Shown: positions 35,798 through 43,461 of the stretch, in pieces | Layout: each line of letters starts with the position of its first letter | Position numbering within the stretch: the stretch's first letter is position 1 | Assembly: GCA_963738365.1 (NCBI GenBank) | Contig: CAVTWH010000007.1 | Span: forward strand, 930,001-994,000 | From: CAVTWH01 sp963738365 | GTDB lineage: Bacteria; Actinomycetota; Actinomycetes; Mycobacteriales; Micromonosporaceae | Reading direction: 5' to 3' | Length of the DNA: 64,000 nucleotides | Made by a program: the position numbers and the translations under genes | The notes under the pieces: model-generated | What the model saw: only the letters and a program-made list of their open reading frames with translations | Told to the model about the DNA's origin: nothing | Databases searched by the model: none

Positions 35798-36685
35798 GTG
35801 CCGGACGACAGCGCCAGTCAAGCCTGCGCCTACCTGCGCATGCTGCTGGTGCGCCCGGGCGAGTACCGCAGCCTGTGGGGCAAGCACGCGGGCGCCACGC
35901 AGGCCGGCGAGCTGTGCTACCCGGCGGTCGCCGCGGTGCTCGCCGAGCTGACCACCGTCCGCGACGCCGACGCGCTCGCCGGCACCGTGCTGGACGGCCG
36001 CGGGCTCGGCGCCGACCAGCTGGAGCTGTTCATCGACGCGTTCGGCATCCGCGCCCGGCACGCCCACCGGCTGCGCGAGCTGCTGCGCGGCTCGCCCGCC
36101 GTGCGGCTGCTCTCCGGCGGCGCCGGCGCGCACCTGGAACAGATCGCCGGTGCGCCCGGGCACGAGACGCTGTCCCTGCACGAGCTGCACACCGTGGGCC
36201 CCGACGGTCGCCCGGTGGAGCACGAGACGATCCAGGTCATCAAGGCGCGGGTGGACGGCCTGGCGTCGTACCCGCTGCGCTTCGACACCGACGAACTGGT
36301 CGTCGAGGTGGTCCGCGGTGGCCGGGTCGGCGAGCACCTTTACCAGGTCAACGACTACCTGCACGGCGTCGACATCGTGCTGGACCGGCCACTGGCCGCC
36401 GGCGAGACCGCGCTGCTGCAGTTCCACACCAGCTTCGCCTACGCCGCCGACCCGCCACCGGAGCTGCGGCGCGGCGTGGCCCGGGCGGTGAACGACCTGA
36501 CCATCTGGGTGCGCTTCCACCCCGACCGGGTGCCGGCCCAGGTCTGGCAGGCCCGCTGGGACCGGCTCGACCAGGCCCGGGTGGTCGAGGAGGCGGAGGC
36601 GGAGCTGGACTCCGAGCTGTCGGTGCACGCCCGGTTCGGCGCGGTCTCCTCGGCGATCGTAGGCTTCCACTGGTCGTTCTCGTGA
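35798..36685 (+). CDS. uncharacterised 295-residue protein
   Basis: No family recognised. It is soluble, mildly acidic, without signal peptide. The N-terminal 110 residues are helical (CAYLRMLLVRPGEYRSLWGKH; FIDAFGIRARHAHRLRELL). The second half looks beta-rich, with ELVVEVVRGGRVGEHLYQVNDYLHGVDIVLDRPL and FHTSFAYAADPPPELRRGVAR, and ends in a basic-acidic helix. GGAG lies about 9 nt before the GTG start. Codon use is like its neighbours. Stands alone between the sox operon and the next gene. Confidence 0.65.
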   Translation: MPDDSASQACAYLRMLLVRPGEYRSLWGKHAGATQAGELCYPAVAAVLAELTTVRDADALAGTVLDGRGLGADQLELFIDAFGIRARHAHRLRELLRGSPAVRLLSGGAGAHLEQIAGAPGHETLSLHELHTVGPDGRPVEHETIQVIKARVDGLASYPLRFDTDELVVEVVRGGRVGEHLYQVNDYLHGVDIVLDRPLAAGETALLQFHTSFAYAADPPPELRRGVARAVNDLTIWVRFHPDRVPAQVWQARWDRLDQARVVEEAEAELDSELSVHARFGAVSSAIVGFHWSFS

Positions 36686-36802
36686 TCTGCCGGTCTTCCG
36701 GGTCGCGTGATGTGTCGTCGATCTCTTCCGGGCTTGAATCTGCCAATTTCCGGGTTGTTACCAACGGTTGATTGTGGGTAGCTGACACCAAGGGGTGAGA
36801 AT

Positions 36803-37924
36803 GTGACTACCGGTGCGCCGACGGCGCGACTGGCTCCCCGTCACAGCGTGGTGGCAGACATGGTGCAGTACTCCTCCGCCCGGGTACGCCCCGGAAGCGT
36901 TCACTACGAGCTCGATGTCGGCGCCTTCACGCCGGAGGGCACGCTGCCCGCCGCCGCCGCGCGCCTGGACCACCTGTCCGCCCTCGGCGTCGACGTGGTC
37001 GAGCTGGCCGCCGGCCCGGTCGAGGCGGAGAGCGGCCTGGCGTCGTTTGTGGACGCCTGCCACGCCCGTGGCCTGGCCGTGCTGCTCGGCCTCAGCGGCC
37101 CGGTGGAGCTGGCCGACCTGCGCGCCCTCTTCGGCGGGTACCGGCTCGACGGGGTACGCGCCCCGGGGGTCGGCACCGAGCTGGGTGTCGCGGTGGCCCG
37201 GCTGGCCGCCGAGCTGGGGCGGCCGCTGGCGCTGCTGCCGGCCGGGGAGACCGGGCAGCAGGCGCTGCACGGGCTGCTCACCGGTGACCTGACCGGCCTG
37301 GAGCTGGGTGCCCAGGAGACCCTGGCCGACGTGCTGCAGGAGACGCTGGTGCACGCCGGTTCGGTGTCCCGGGGCGGGCACCGCGCGCTGACCGGGCACC
37401 ACTTCACCACTGCCCGCACTCCCTGTGCCACCGACCGTGGACTGCTGCGGGTCGGCGCCACGGTGCTGTTCACCGGCCCGTTCACGCCGGTGGTCTTCAT
37501 GGGGGAGGAGTGGGGCGCGCCGGTGCGCCGCAGCCGTGACCTGGCGCTGGCGGGCGCCGGGCGGCCGCCGTACCGGGGCGGCTCCGGCCGGCTCGACGCG
37601 GCCACCCTCGACTGGGCCGAGTTCACCCGCCCGGGCCCGAGCGACCTGCTCGCCTTCTACCGCCAGGTGATCGGGGTCCGCCGGGCCACGCCCGACCTCG
37701 CCGACCCCCGGCTGGACCGGGTCAGCGTCCGCTGCGGTGACCAGTTCCTGGCGATGCGCCGGGGCGGCTGCGAAGTGGTGGCCAACCTGGCGGCCACCGC
37801 TCGCCGGGTCAACCTGGACGGCTACGCCCGCCGGGTGCTGCTGGCCACGGCCCCCGGCGCCCGGATCGCCCGGGACGCCGCCGACCTCCCGGCCCACTCG
37901 GCCATAGTGGTCAGCTACGCCTGA
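36803..37924 (+). CDS. truncated GH13 / trehalohydrolase (TreZ)-like protein
   Basis: A 373-residue relative of malto-oligosyltrehalose trehalohydrolase. Visible TreZ-like features are LDHLSALGVDVVEL near the N-terminus, GYRLDGVRAPGV in the position of the catalytic-Asp strand, LLRVGATVLFTGPFTPVVFMGEEWGAP, and a C-terminal beta domain. It lacks the N-terminal CBM48 and most of the barrel, including a recognisable acid/base Glu motif, and is about 200 residues shorter than TreZ. It may be a non-catalytic relative or have altered specificity. GTG start with AAGGGG upstream. Confidence 0.6.
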   Translation: MTTGAPTARLAPRHSVVADMVQYSSARVRPGSVHYELDVGAFTPEGTLPAAAARLDHLSALGVDVVELAAGPVEAESGLASFVDACHARGLAVLLGLSGPVELADLRALFGGYRLDGVRAPGVGTELGVAVARLAAELGRPLALLPAGETGQQALHGLLTGDLTGLELGAQETLADVLQETLVHAGSVSRGGHRALTGHHFTTARTPCATDRGLLRVGATVLFTGPFTPVVFMGEEWGAPVRRSRDLALAGAGRPPYRGGSGRLDAATLDWAEFTRPGPSDLLAFYRQVIGVRRATPDLADPRLDRVSVRCGDQFLAMRRGGCEVVANLAATARRVNLDGYARRVLLATAPGARIARDAADLPAHSAIVVSYA

Positions 37925-38030
37925 CCATCGGCGCCGCGGTGTCAGCTACGCCTGACCATCGGCGGCGCGGCGTGGGCTGCGCCTGACCGTCGGCGATGCT
38001 GTGTCGGGTGCGCCTGATCGCCGGGTGGGT
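37910..38030. repeat. four degenerate 31-bp tandem repeats
   Basis: Units start at 37910, 37941, 37972 and 38003, each with the core (A/G)C(T/G)(A/G)CGCCTGA(C/T)C. Copy 1 contains the last codons and the stop of the TreZ-like gene; copies 1 and 2 differ at two positions and copies 3 and 4 are more worn. The array looks like repeated duplication of the gene end. Confidence 0.85.
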
Positions 38031-38069
38031 GGGTCTGCGCCCGGTCCACCCGGCGGATCGGCACCGTGC

Positions 38070-38786
38070 TCAGCTGGTCGGTGGGGCGCCCGGCCGGCGG
38101 CGGCGCAGCACCAGCACGGTGACCACGGCGGCGACCAGGACCACCAGTGCGATCAGCCAGGTTGCCCAGGACGGCCAGCCGCCGTCGCTGTCCGGCTGCG
38201 ACGCGCCCGGGGTGTTGAAGGCGGGTGCCTGCGGGGTACTCGGCACCGCGCTCGGTGCGGTGCTCGGGACGCCGGAGGCGGCAGGCGTCGGCGTACCGGC
38301 GGCCAGGGTGACCACCGGCGCGGGGTTGTCGCTGCCGGGGGCGCCGATCCACGAGTCGCTGTCGCCGTTGCCGTAGGTCACCACGGTCTTGAAGGTGAGC
38401 GGTCCAGGGGTGTCCGGCAGCCGGGCGATCTTGACCTTGTACGCCGCGTCCACCCCGGTCTTCAGCGCCGCCCCGGCCACCTGGTACCCGTCGGCGGTGG
38501 GCGTGAGTGCCCAGCCGGCCGGCCCGCTGACCAGGCTCACCTGGGCCGGCGCGAGACCGGGCGGCAGCTGCACGGCCACGCTGGCGATGCCCGCCTTCTC
38601 CGACTCCGCCTCGGCGTTCACCGACAGGGTGACGTTGCTGGCGCCCGCCGTCGGGTTGTCCAGTTCGATCTCCGTATGGGCGGCGGCCGGGGCGGCGATG
38701 ACCAGGACGCCGGCCAGCGCGGCCAGCGCGACGGTGACCACCCGGCGGCCCGTACGGCGGCCGGCGGCGGATGCGGAGCGCTGCAT
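38070..38786 (-). CDS. YcnI-like DUF1775 copper-binding membrane-anchored protein
   Basis: A 238-residue secreted protein. After a signal peptide (VTVALAALAGVLVIAAPAAA) the mature N-terminus begins HTEIELDNPTAGASNV; YcnI-type proteins use that His as a Cu(II) ligand. The DUF1775 domain (to about residue 140) is followed by a Pro/Ser/Thr linker and a C-terminal TM helix (WLIALVVLVAAVVTVLVL) with an Arg-rich tail. GGGAG precedes the ATG. It is divergent from a CDF metal exporter, with 213 bp between. Confidence 0.82.
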   Translation of the reverse strand: MQRSASAAGRRTGRRVVTVALAALAGVLVIAAPAAAHTEIELDNPTAGASNVTLSVNAEAESEKAGIASVAVQLPPGLAPAQVSLVSGPAGWALTPTADGYQVAGAALKTGVDAAYKVKIARLPDTPGPLTFKTVVTYGNGDSDSWIGAPGSDNPAPVVTLAAGTPTPAASGVPSTAPSAVPSTPQAPAFNTPGASQPDSDGGWPSWATWLIALVVLVAAVVTVLVLRRRRPGAPPTS

Positions 38787-38907
38787 GGGTCTCCCTCGTC
38801 GGTGTGGGGCCGGACCGCTTCCGGCGCGGCGGCCGATCTCCAGCGATAGTCGCCGCCAGGCGGCGGAAAGTTCCCGGGAGCCCCGGTCGCGTAGACTGAC
38901 AGGACAC

Positions 38908-38923
38908 ATGCAGGAATCCGCAT
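38908..38923. promoter_or_regulatory. imperfect dyad between DUF1775 and CDF genes
   Basis: ATGCAGGAATCCGCAT is a partial palindrome (ATGC-n-G ... C-n-GCAT) in the least GC-rich part of the divergent intergenic region, close to GTAGACT and CATAAG elements that could be -10 sequences. A metal-responsive operator is possible but unproven. Confidence 0.3.
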
Positions 38924-38999
38924 AAGTCAGGCACGGCGGCGGGCCGAGGCCCGCGGCGGCGGCGAGCGCCGGGTCTGACCCGGCCGGGCGGAGGAGCCG

Positions 39000-40070
39000 A
39001 TGGGCGCTGCGAACCACCCCGGACACGACCGGGCCGGCGCCGGGCCGCTGGCCGAGGAGTCGGCCGGCGCTGTCCGCGCGACGGGGGGCCACCAGCACGC
39101 GGCCGGTCACAGCCACGCCGTGGGCGCCGACGCCGACCGGCGGCTGCTCACCATCGCGCTGGTGCTCATCGGGGCGTTCATGGTGGCCGAGGTGGTCGCC
39201 GGGGTGCTCGCCGGGTCGCTGGCGCTGCTGTCCGACTCGGCGCACATGCTCACCGACGCGGGCGCGATCGTGCTCGCCCTGGTCGCCGCCCGGCTGGCCG
39301 ACCGGCCGCCCCGGGGCGGCTACACCTTCGGGCTCAAACGCGCCGAGATCCTCTCCGCCCAGGCCAACGGGCTGACCCTGCTGCTGCTCGCCGGCGTGCT
39401 CGCCTGGCAGGCGGTCCGCCGGCTGCTCGACCCGCACCCGGTCGCCGGCGGGCTGGTCCTGGTCACCGCCCTGGTCGGGGTGGTGGTCAACGCCGTGGCC
39501 AGCGCCGTGCTGCGGCGGGCCGACCGGTCCAGCCTCAACATCGAAGGGGCCTTCCAGCACATCCTCACCGACCTGTTCGCCTTCGCCGCCGCCGCGCTGG
39601 CCGGCGCGGTCATCCTGGTGACCGGGTGGGACCGGGCCGACGCGGTGGCCACCCTGCTGGTGGCCGCGCTGATGATCCGGGCCGGGGTCGGGCTGGTCGG
39701 CCAGTCCGGGCGGATCTTCCTCGAGGCCGCCCCGGCGGGGACCGACATGCCGGCGCTGGGCGCCGAACTGGTCGCCCTGCCGGGCGTAGCGGAGGTACAC
39801 GACCTGCACGTCTGGCAGATCACCTCGGGGCAGCCGGCGCTGTCGGCGCACGTCCTGGTCGACGACGGCGGGGACTGCCACGCGATCCGGGTACGCATCG
39901 AGCGGCTGCTGCGCGACCGGCACCACATCGACCACAGCACGCTGCAGGTGGACCACCTGGACGGGCACGGCTCCCCACCGGTCGTGGACGAGCACTGCGC
40001 GCAGCCGCACGGTGCCGTCTACCGGTCCGCCGGGACGACACCTGCCGGACACGACGCCGTGGTTAGCTGA
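39000..40070 (+). CDS. cation diffusion facilitator (CDF) metal exporter
   Basis: A 356-residue CDF protein. The His-rich head (HQHAAGHSHAVGAD) is typical of Zn/Co/Cd exporters. About six TM helices follow; TM2 has SLALLSDSAHMLTDAGA and TM5 contains the matching HILTDLFAFAAAA (HxxxD in both, the zinc-transport site). The cytoplasmic C-terminal domain has VAEVHDLHVWQITSGQPALSAHV. AGGAG is upstream of ATG. Exports divalent metal in exchange for protons. Confidence 0.92.
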   Translation: MGAANHPGHDRAGAGPLAEESAGAVRATGGHQHAAGHSHAVGADADRRLLTIALVLIGAFMVAEVVAGVLAGSLALLSDSAHMLTDAGAIVLALVAARLADRPPRGGYTFGLKRAEILSAQANGLTLLLLAGVLAWQAVRRLLDPHPVAGGLVLVTALVGVVVNAVASAVLRRADRSSLNIEGAFQHILTDLFAFAAAALAGAVILVTGWDRADAVATLLVAALMIRAGVGLVGQSGRIFLEAAPAGTDMPALGAELVALPGVAEVHDLHVWQITSGQPALSAHVLVDDGGDCHAIRVRIERLLRDRHHIDHSTLQVDHLDGHGSPPVVDEHCAQPHGAVYRSAGTTPAGHDAVVS

Positions 40071-40075
40071 CTGGC

Positions 40076-40675
40076 ATGGGTACCCTGTCGCCGGGCTTCC
40101 AGGGCCGGCCGCGCGCCTCCGGGCCGAAACTGCCACCCGGCCAGTACCTCACCGAGGACTTTCCGGTGCTGTCCGCCGGTCCCACGCCCCGGGTGCCGCT
40201 GGACACCTGGGAGTTCGTGGTCAGCACCGAGACCGGCGTCCGGCACACCTGGAGCTGGGCGCAGCTGACGGCGCTACCCACCGTGCAGCAGACGGTGGAC
40301 CTGCACTGCGTCACCAAGTGGTCCAAGCTCGGTACCGTCTGGCGCGGCGTCACCCTGGACACGCTGCTGGCCGACGTGGAGACGGCGGCCGACTACGCGC
40401 TCGCCCACTGCTACGGCGGGTACACCACGAACCTGCCGCTGGAGGACCTGCTCGACGGCCAGGCGCTGGTCGCCTTCGAGTACGACGGCGAGCCGCTGGC
40501 CCCGGCGCACGGTGGGCCGGCCCGGCTGCTCGTCCCGCACCTGTACCTGTGGAAGTCCGCGAAGTGGCTGCGCGGACTTCAGTTGCTGCTGGAGGACACC
40601 CCGGGCTTCTGGGAGTCGGCCGGCTACCACGACTACGGTGACCCCTGGCGCGAGCAGCGCTACCAGGGCGACTGA
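40076..40675 (+). CDS. sulfite-oxidase-fold molybdopterin-dependent oxidoreductase
   Basis: A 199-residue protein with the sulfite oxidase/YedY-type Moco-binding fold. The conserved Cys that ligates molybdenum is in LHCVTKWSKLGTVWRGV (about residue 80), followed by GGYTTNLPLEDL and LVPHLYLWKSAKWLRGLQLL. No signal peptide is seen, so it is probably cytoplasmic, unlike MsrP. Its stop overlaps the start of a ferredoxin-reductase-type gene (TGATG), suggesting an electron-transfer pair. Substrate unknown. Confidence 0.88.
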   Translation: MGTLSPGFQGRPRASGPKLPPGQYLTEDFPVLSAGPTPRVPLDTWEFVVSTETGVRHTWSWAQLTALPTVQQTVDLHCVTKWSKLGTVWRGVTLDTLLADVETAADYALAHCYGGYTTNLPLEDLLDGQALVAFEYDGEPLAPAHGGPARLLVPHLYLWKSAKWLRGLQLLLEDTPGFWESAGYHDYGDPWREQRYQGD

Positions 40676-41433
40676 TGACCGCCCAGGCGCCGCCCCGGCC
40701 GGCCCGGCTGAGCTGGCGGCTGGCCACGCTCGTCGAGCGCCGGGTGGAGACGGCCAGCGCGGTGACCCTGGTTTTCGACGTGCCGGGCTGGCCGGGGCAC
40801 CTGGCTGGGCAGCACGTCGACGTGCGGCTCACCGCCGCCGACGGGTACAGCGCGCAGCGCAGCTACTCGATCGCCGCGCCGGCCGACGGGCAGCGGGTGG
40901 AGCTGACCGTGCAGCGGGTACCCGACGGGGAGGTCTCGCCCTATCTGACCGGGGCGCTCGCCGTCGGGCAGTCGGTGGAGCTGCGCGGCCCGGTCGGGGG
41001 CTGGTTCGTCTGGCGGCCCACCGACACGGCCCCGGTGCTGCTGGTCGGGGGCGGCTCCGGGATCGTTCCGCTGATGGCCATGGTGCGTGCCCGGCGCGCC
41101 GCCGGCAGCCGCAGCCCGTTCCGGCTGCTCTACTCGCTACGTTCCCCCGCCGACCTGTACTACGCCGCCGAGCTGCGCGAGCGCGCCCGCTCGGACGCCG
41201 GCCTGGACGTCGTGCGGCAGTTCACCCGCGAGGCGCCCGACGGCTGGCCGGGCAGCCCACGGCGGCTGGGCGTCGCCGAGATCAACAGCGCCGGCTGGCC
41301 GCCCGCCCTGGAGCCGGTCTGCTATGTCTGCGGCCCGACCGGATTCGTGGAGACGGTGGCCGACGCGCTGGTGGCGCTGGGCCACCCGGCCGGCCGGGTA
41401 CGCACCGAACGCTTCGGCCCGAGTGGCCGGTAA
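40675..41433 (+). CDS. ferredoxin/flavodoxin reductase-like FAD-NAD(P) oxidoreductase
   Basis: A 252-residue FNR-family reductase. FAD site: RSYSIAAPADG (RxYS motif); NAD(P) site: VLLVGGGSGIVPLMAMVR; C-terminal CYVCGPTGFVETVADAL. It lacks an attached ferredoxin domain. It is coupled to the preceding molybdoenzyme and followed at 16 bp by a DUF6510 zinc-ribbon protein, a trio that recurs in actinobacteria. It likely supplies or accepts electrons for the molybdoenzyme. Confidence 0.88.
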   Translation: MTAQAPPRPARLSWRLATLVERRVETASAVTLVFDVPGWPGHLAGQHVDVRLTAADGYSAQRSYSIAAPADGQRVELTVQRVPDGEVSPYLTGALAVGQSVELRGPVGGWFVWRPTDTAPVLLVGGGSGIVPLMAMVRARRAAGSRSPFRLLYSLRSPADLYYAAELRERARSDAGLDVVRQFTREAPDGWPGSPRRLGVAEINSAGWPPALEPVCYVCGPTGFVETVADALVALGHPAGRVRTERFGPSGR

Positions 41434-41449
41434 CCGGAAGGGAACGGCC

Positions 41450-41725
41450 ATGGTCGACGACTACCTGGACGGCAACGAGCTCGCCGGCCCGCTGGGTGAG
41501 ATCTTCGCCGCCGACGTGACCGGCGCGGTCGGGCGGTGCGTCCACTGTGGCCGGGTCGGCCCGGTCGCCGAGCTGCGCGTCTACCAGCGCGCCCCGGGTT
41601 GGGTGGGGCGCTGTCCCGGCTGCGGCGAGGTGGTGCTGCGGCTGGTGCGCGGTCCCCGGGATGCCTGGCTGGACCTGCGGGGCACGGTGAGCCTGCGCAT
41701 CCCGCTGGCCCCGGCCGGTTCCTAG
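41450..41725 (+). CDS. DUF6510 family zinc-ribbon protein
   Basis: A 91-residue protein with two CxxC pairs (CVHCGRVG, CPGCGEV) forming a rubredoxin-like zinc ribbon, and a conserved head DDYLDGNELAGPLGEIFA. GAAGGGAA precedes the ATG. It follows the molybdoenzyme/reductase pair closely and is probably an accessory protein. Function unknown. Confidence 0.85.
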   Translation: MVDDYLDGNELAGPLGEIFAADVTGAVGRCVHCGRVGPVAELRVYQRAPGWVGRCPGCGEVVLRLVRGPRDAWLDLRGTVSLRIPLAPAGS

Positions 41726-41847
41726 CCTGCGGTCATCCCTGCGGGGGAACTGTGTGCCATAGCTACCCGATTGTGGATAATCGCGCCTAATAGGGCGTAA
41801 CTGGGCTACAGAGGGCGAATTGTCGCCCCCCGTCCCGAGAGGCGCGA

Positions 41848-42937
41848 ATGAGAACACCGTTGCGTTGGACCGTCGCCTGTGTCGCAGGCGGCGCGCTCAC
41901 CATCCTGGCCGGTACGCCGGCCTGGGCCGCCGCCACGCCGGCCCCGTCCAACCCGCACTTCCGGGTGATCAACCAGGTCTCCGACCAGACCGGAAAGGCC
42001 CGGATCGCCGATGCCGACCTGGTCAACCCGTGGGGGCTGGCGATGTCGCCGACCGGCCCGCTGTGGGTGGCCAACAACGGCACCAATACCGCCACCATCT
42101 ACCCCGGCGGGCTGAACGGCGCTTCGGTCACCAAGGCCGGCCTGACTGTCACCATCCCGGGTGGCGCCCCCACCGGGCAGGCGTTCAACTCCACCACCGA
42201 CTTCCCGGTGATGGTGGGTACCAGCTCGGCGCCCGCGACCTTCCTGTTCGTCAGCGAGGGCGGCCAGGTGACCGCGTGGAGCAGCACGCTGTCCGGTACC
42301 ACCGCCTCGATCGTCGGACACCACACCGGCGCCAGCTACAAGGGCCTCGCCCTGGTCCACGCCAACTCCGCCAACTACCTGCTCGCCACCGACTTCCACG
42401 GCGGCCGGGTGGACGTCTACGACAGCTCCTTCCAGTTGGTCCAGCCGGCCGCGCTGGACCTGCGCGACCCGACGCTGCCCGACGGGTACGCGCCGTTCAA
42501 CGTGATGGCGGTCGGTGACACGGTCTACGTCACCTACGCCAAGCAGGACGCCGCCAAGGCCGACGAGGTGGCCGGACCCGGGCGCGGCTTCGTCGACGCG
42601 TACACGGTCTCCGGCGCGCACCCGGTGCGGCACCGCACGGCCAGCCGGGGCACGCTCGAACGCCCCCTGGGGCATGGCGATCGCGCCGGCCAACTTCGGC
42701 CCGTTCGCCGGTGCGCTGCTGGTCGGCAACTTCGGTGACGGCCGGATCTTCGCCTTCCGCGGCGGACAGTTCCTCGGCGCGCTGCGCTACCCCAACTTCC
42801 ACCGGGTACGCATCGAGGGGCTCTGGGCACTGCTGCCCGGTACCGCCGCCAGCGGCGGAGTCGGCACGCTGTGGTTCAGCGCCGGCCCGGACGACGAGTC
42901 GCACGGGCTGGTCGGCCAGATCGTCCTGGCCAGCTGA
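41848..42937 (+). pseudogene. TIGR03118 family secreted beta-propeller-like protein (one frameshift)
   Basis: A secreted protein of about 362 residues. Signal peptide: TVACVAGGALTILAGTPAWAA. The body reads FRVINQVSDQTG, DADLVNPWGLAMSPTGPLWVANNGTNTATIY and YKGLALVHAN, then after a one-base shift near 42650 NAPWGMAIAPANFGPFAGALLVGNFGDGRI. These are the landmarks of the TIGR03118 family, whose role is unknown. The shift lies in a conserved motif (ctcGaacgcc, where one fewer base restores it), suggesting sequence error. Confidence 0.82.
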
Positions 42938-42964
42938 GTACCGGTAGCTGACCGGGGTTCTGCC

Positions 42965-42994
42965 GGGGTCGTCGCTCGCACGGGCGGCGACCCC
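42965..42994 (+). terminator. terminator after the TIGR03118 gene
   Basis: GGGGTCGTCGC pairs with GCGGCGACCCC (one G-T wobble) around an 8-nt loop, 28 bp after the stop codon. The rest of the 305-bp gap to the RHH gene holds the GCTAGC operator and otherwise nothing recognisable. Confidence 0.75.
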
Positions 42995-43171
42995 GAGTGG
43001 TCCGGTCAGCGGTCCCGGTGGCGCCCGGTCGGGTGCGCTCCGCGTGCGTGCACTCACCGGCTGCTGTGGGGGCCCGCAGCGGGACCGACCCAGCGGCCCG
43101 GCGACTCGCCGGAGTGACCTGGCGGGCTGGGCGCCCGGCGGCGTGTCGGCGCGGGATATCGACGCTCGCGT

Positions 43172-43191
43172 TGCTAGCTTGCTCGCTAGCA
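43172..43191. promoter_or_regulatory. TGCTAGC inverted repeat upstream of the RHH gene
   Basis: TGCTAGC and GCTAGCA are perfect inverted arms with a 6-bp spacer; each arm itself contains the palindrome GCTAGC. It lies 52 bp before the start codon of the ribbon-helix-helix gene. RHH proteins bind such short repeated sites as tandem dimers, so autoregulation is likely (inference). Confidence 0.55.
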
Positions 43192-43242
43192 CGCCGCCCG
43201 GGTCGTCCGGTCGCGGCGCATGCGCGAGTCGAGGAGGTCGGG

Positions 43243-43461
43243 GTGGCGACTGCCGGTACCCCTGCGGCGGTGCTGCCCACCCGCCGGCACCGGGAGCCGC
43301 GGGTGCAGCTCAATACGCGGGTACGGGTGGACATCGAGCAGCTGCTGCAGCGCTTCGTGGCCGACCGGCAGACCACCGTGCAGAGCTGTGTCGACCTGGC
43401 GCTCGTCGAGTTCCTGGCGGCCCGCGGGTACGCCCTGACCACTGTGGAGGAGCAGCCGTGA
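43243..43461 (+). CDS. small ribbon-helix-helix-like protein
   Basis: A 72-residue protein whose core EPRVQLNTRVRVDIEQLLQRFVADRQTTVQSCVDLALVEF (shown as: strand VQLNTRVRV, then two helices) fits a MetJ/Arc-type RHH fold. GAGGAGG lies 5 nt before the GTG start. Its stop overlaps the next gene (GTGA), so it is co-translated with a large membrane protein. RHH plus membrane protein pairs occur on integrated plasmid remnants, but no integrase or att site is seen here. Confidence 0.65.
   Translation: MATAGTPAAVLPTRRHREPRVQLNTRVRVDIEQLLQRFVADRQTTVQSCVDLALVEFLAARGYALTTVEEQP

Noticed and set aside
35676..35951. 91-codon frame starting MERCRCGAPV after soxG
   Set aside because: No ribosome-binding site, and it runs into the next gene in another frame with no conserved pattern.
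37910..38030. CRISPR-like or att-site repeats
   Set aside because: Units of 31 bp are contiguous, degenerate and anchored in a coding end; no spacers or integrase.
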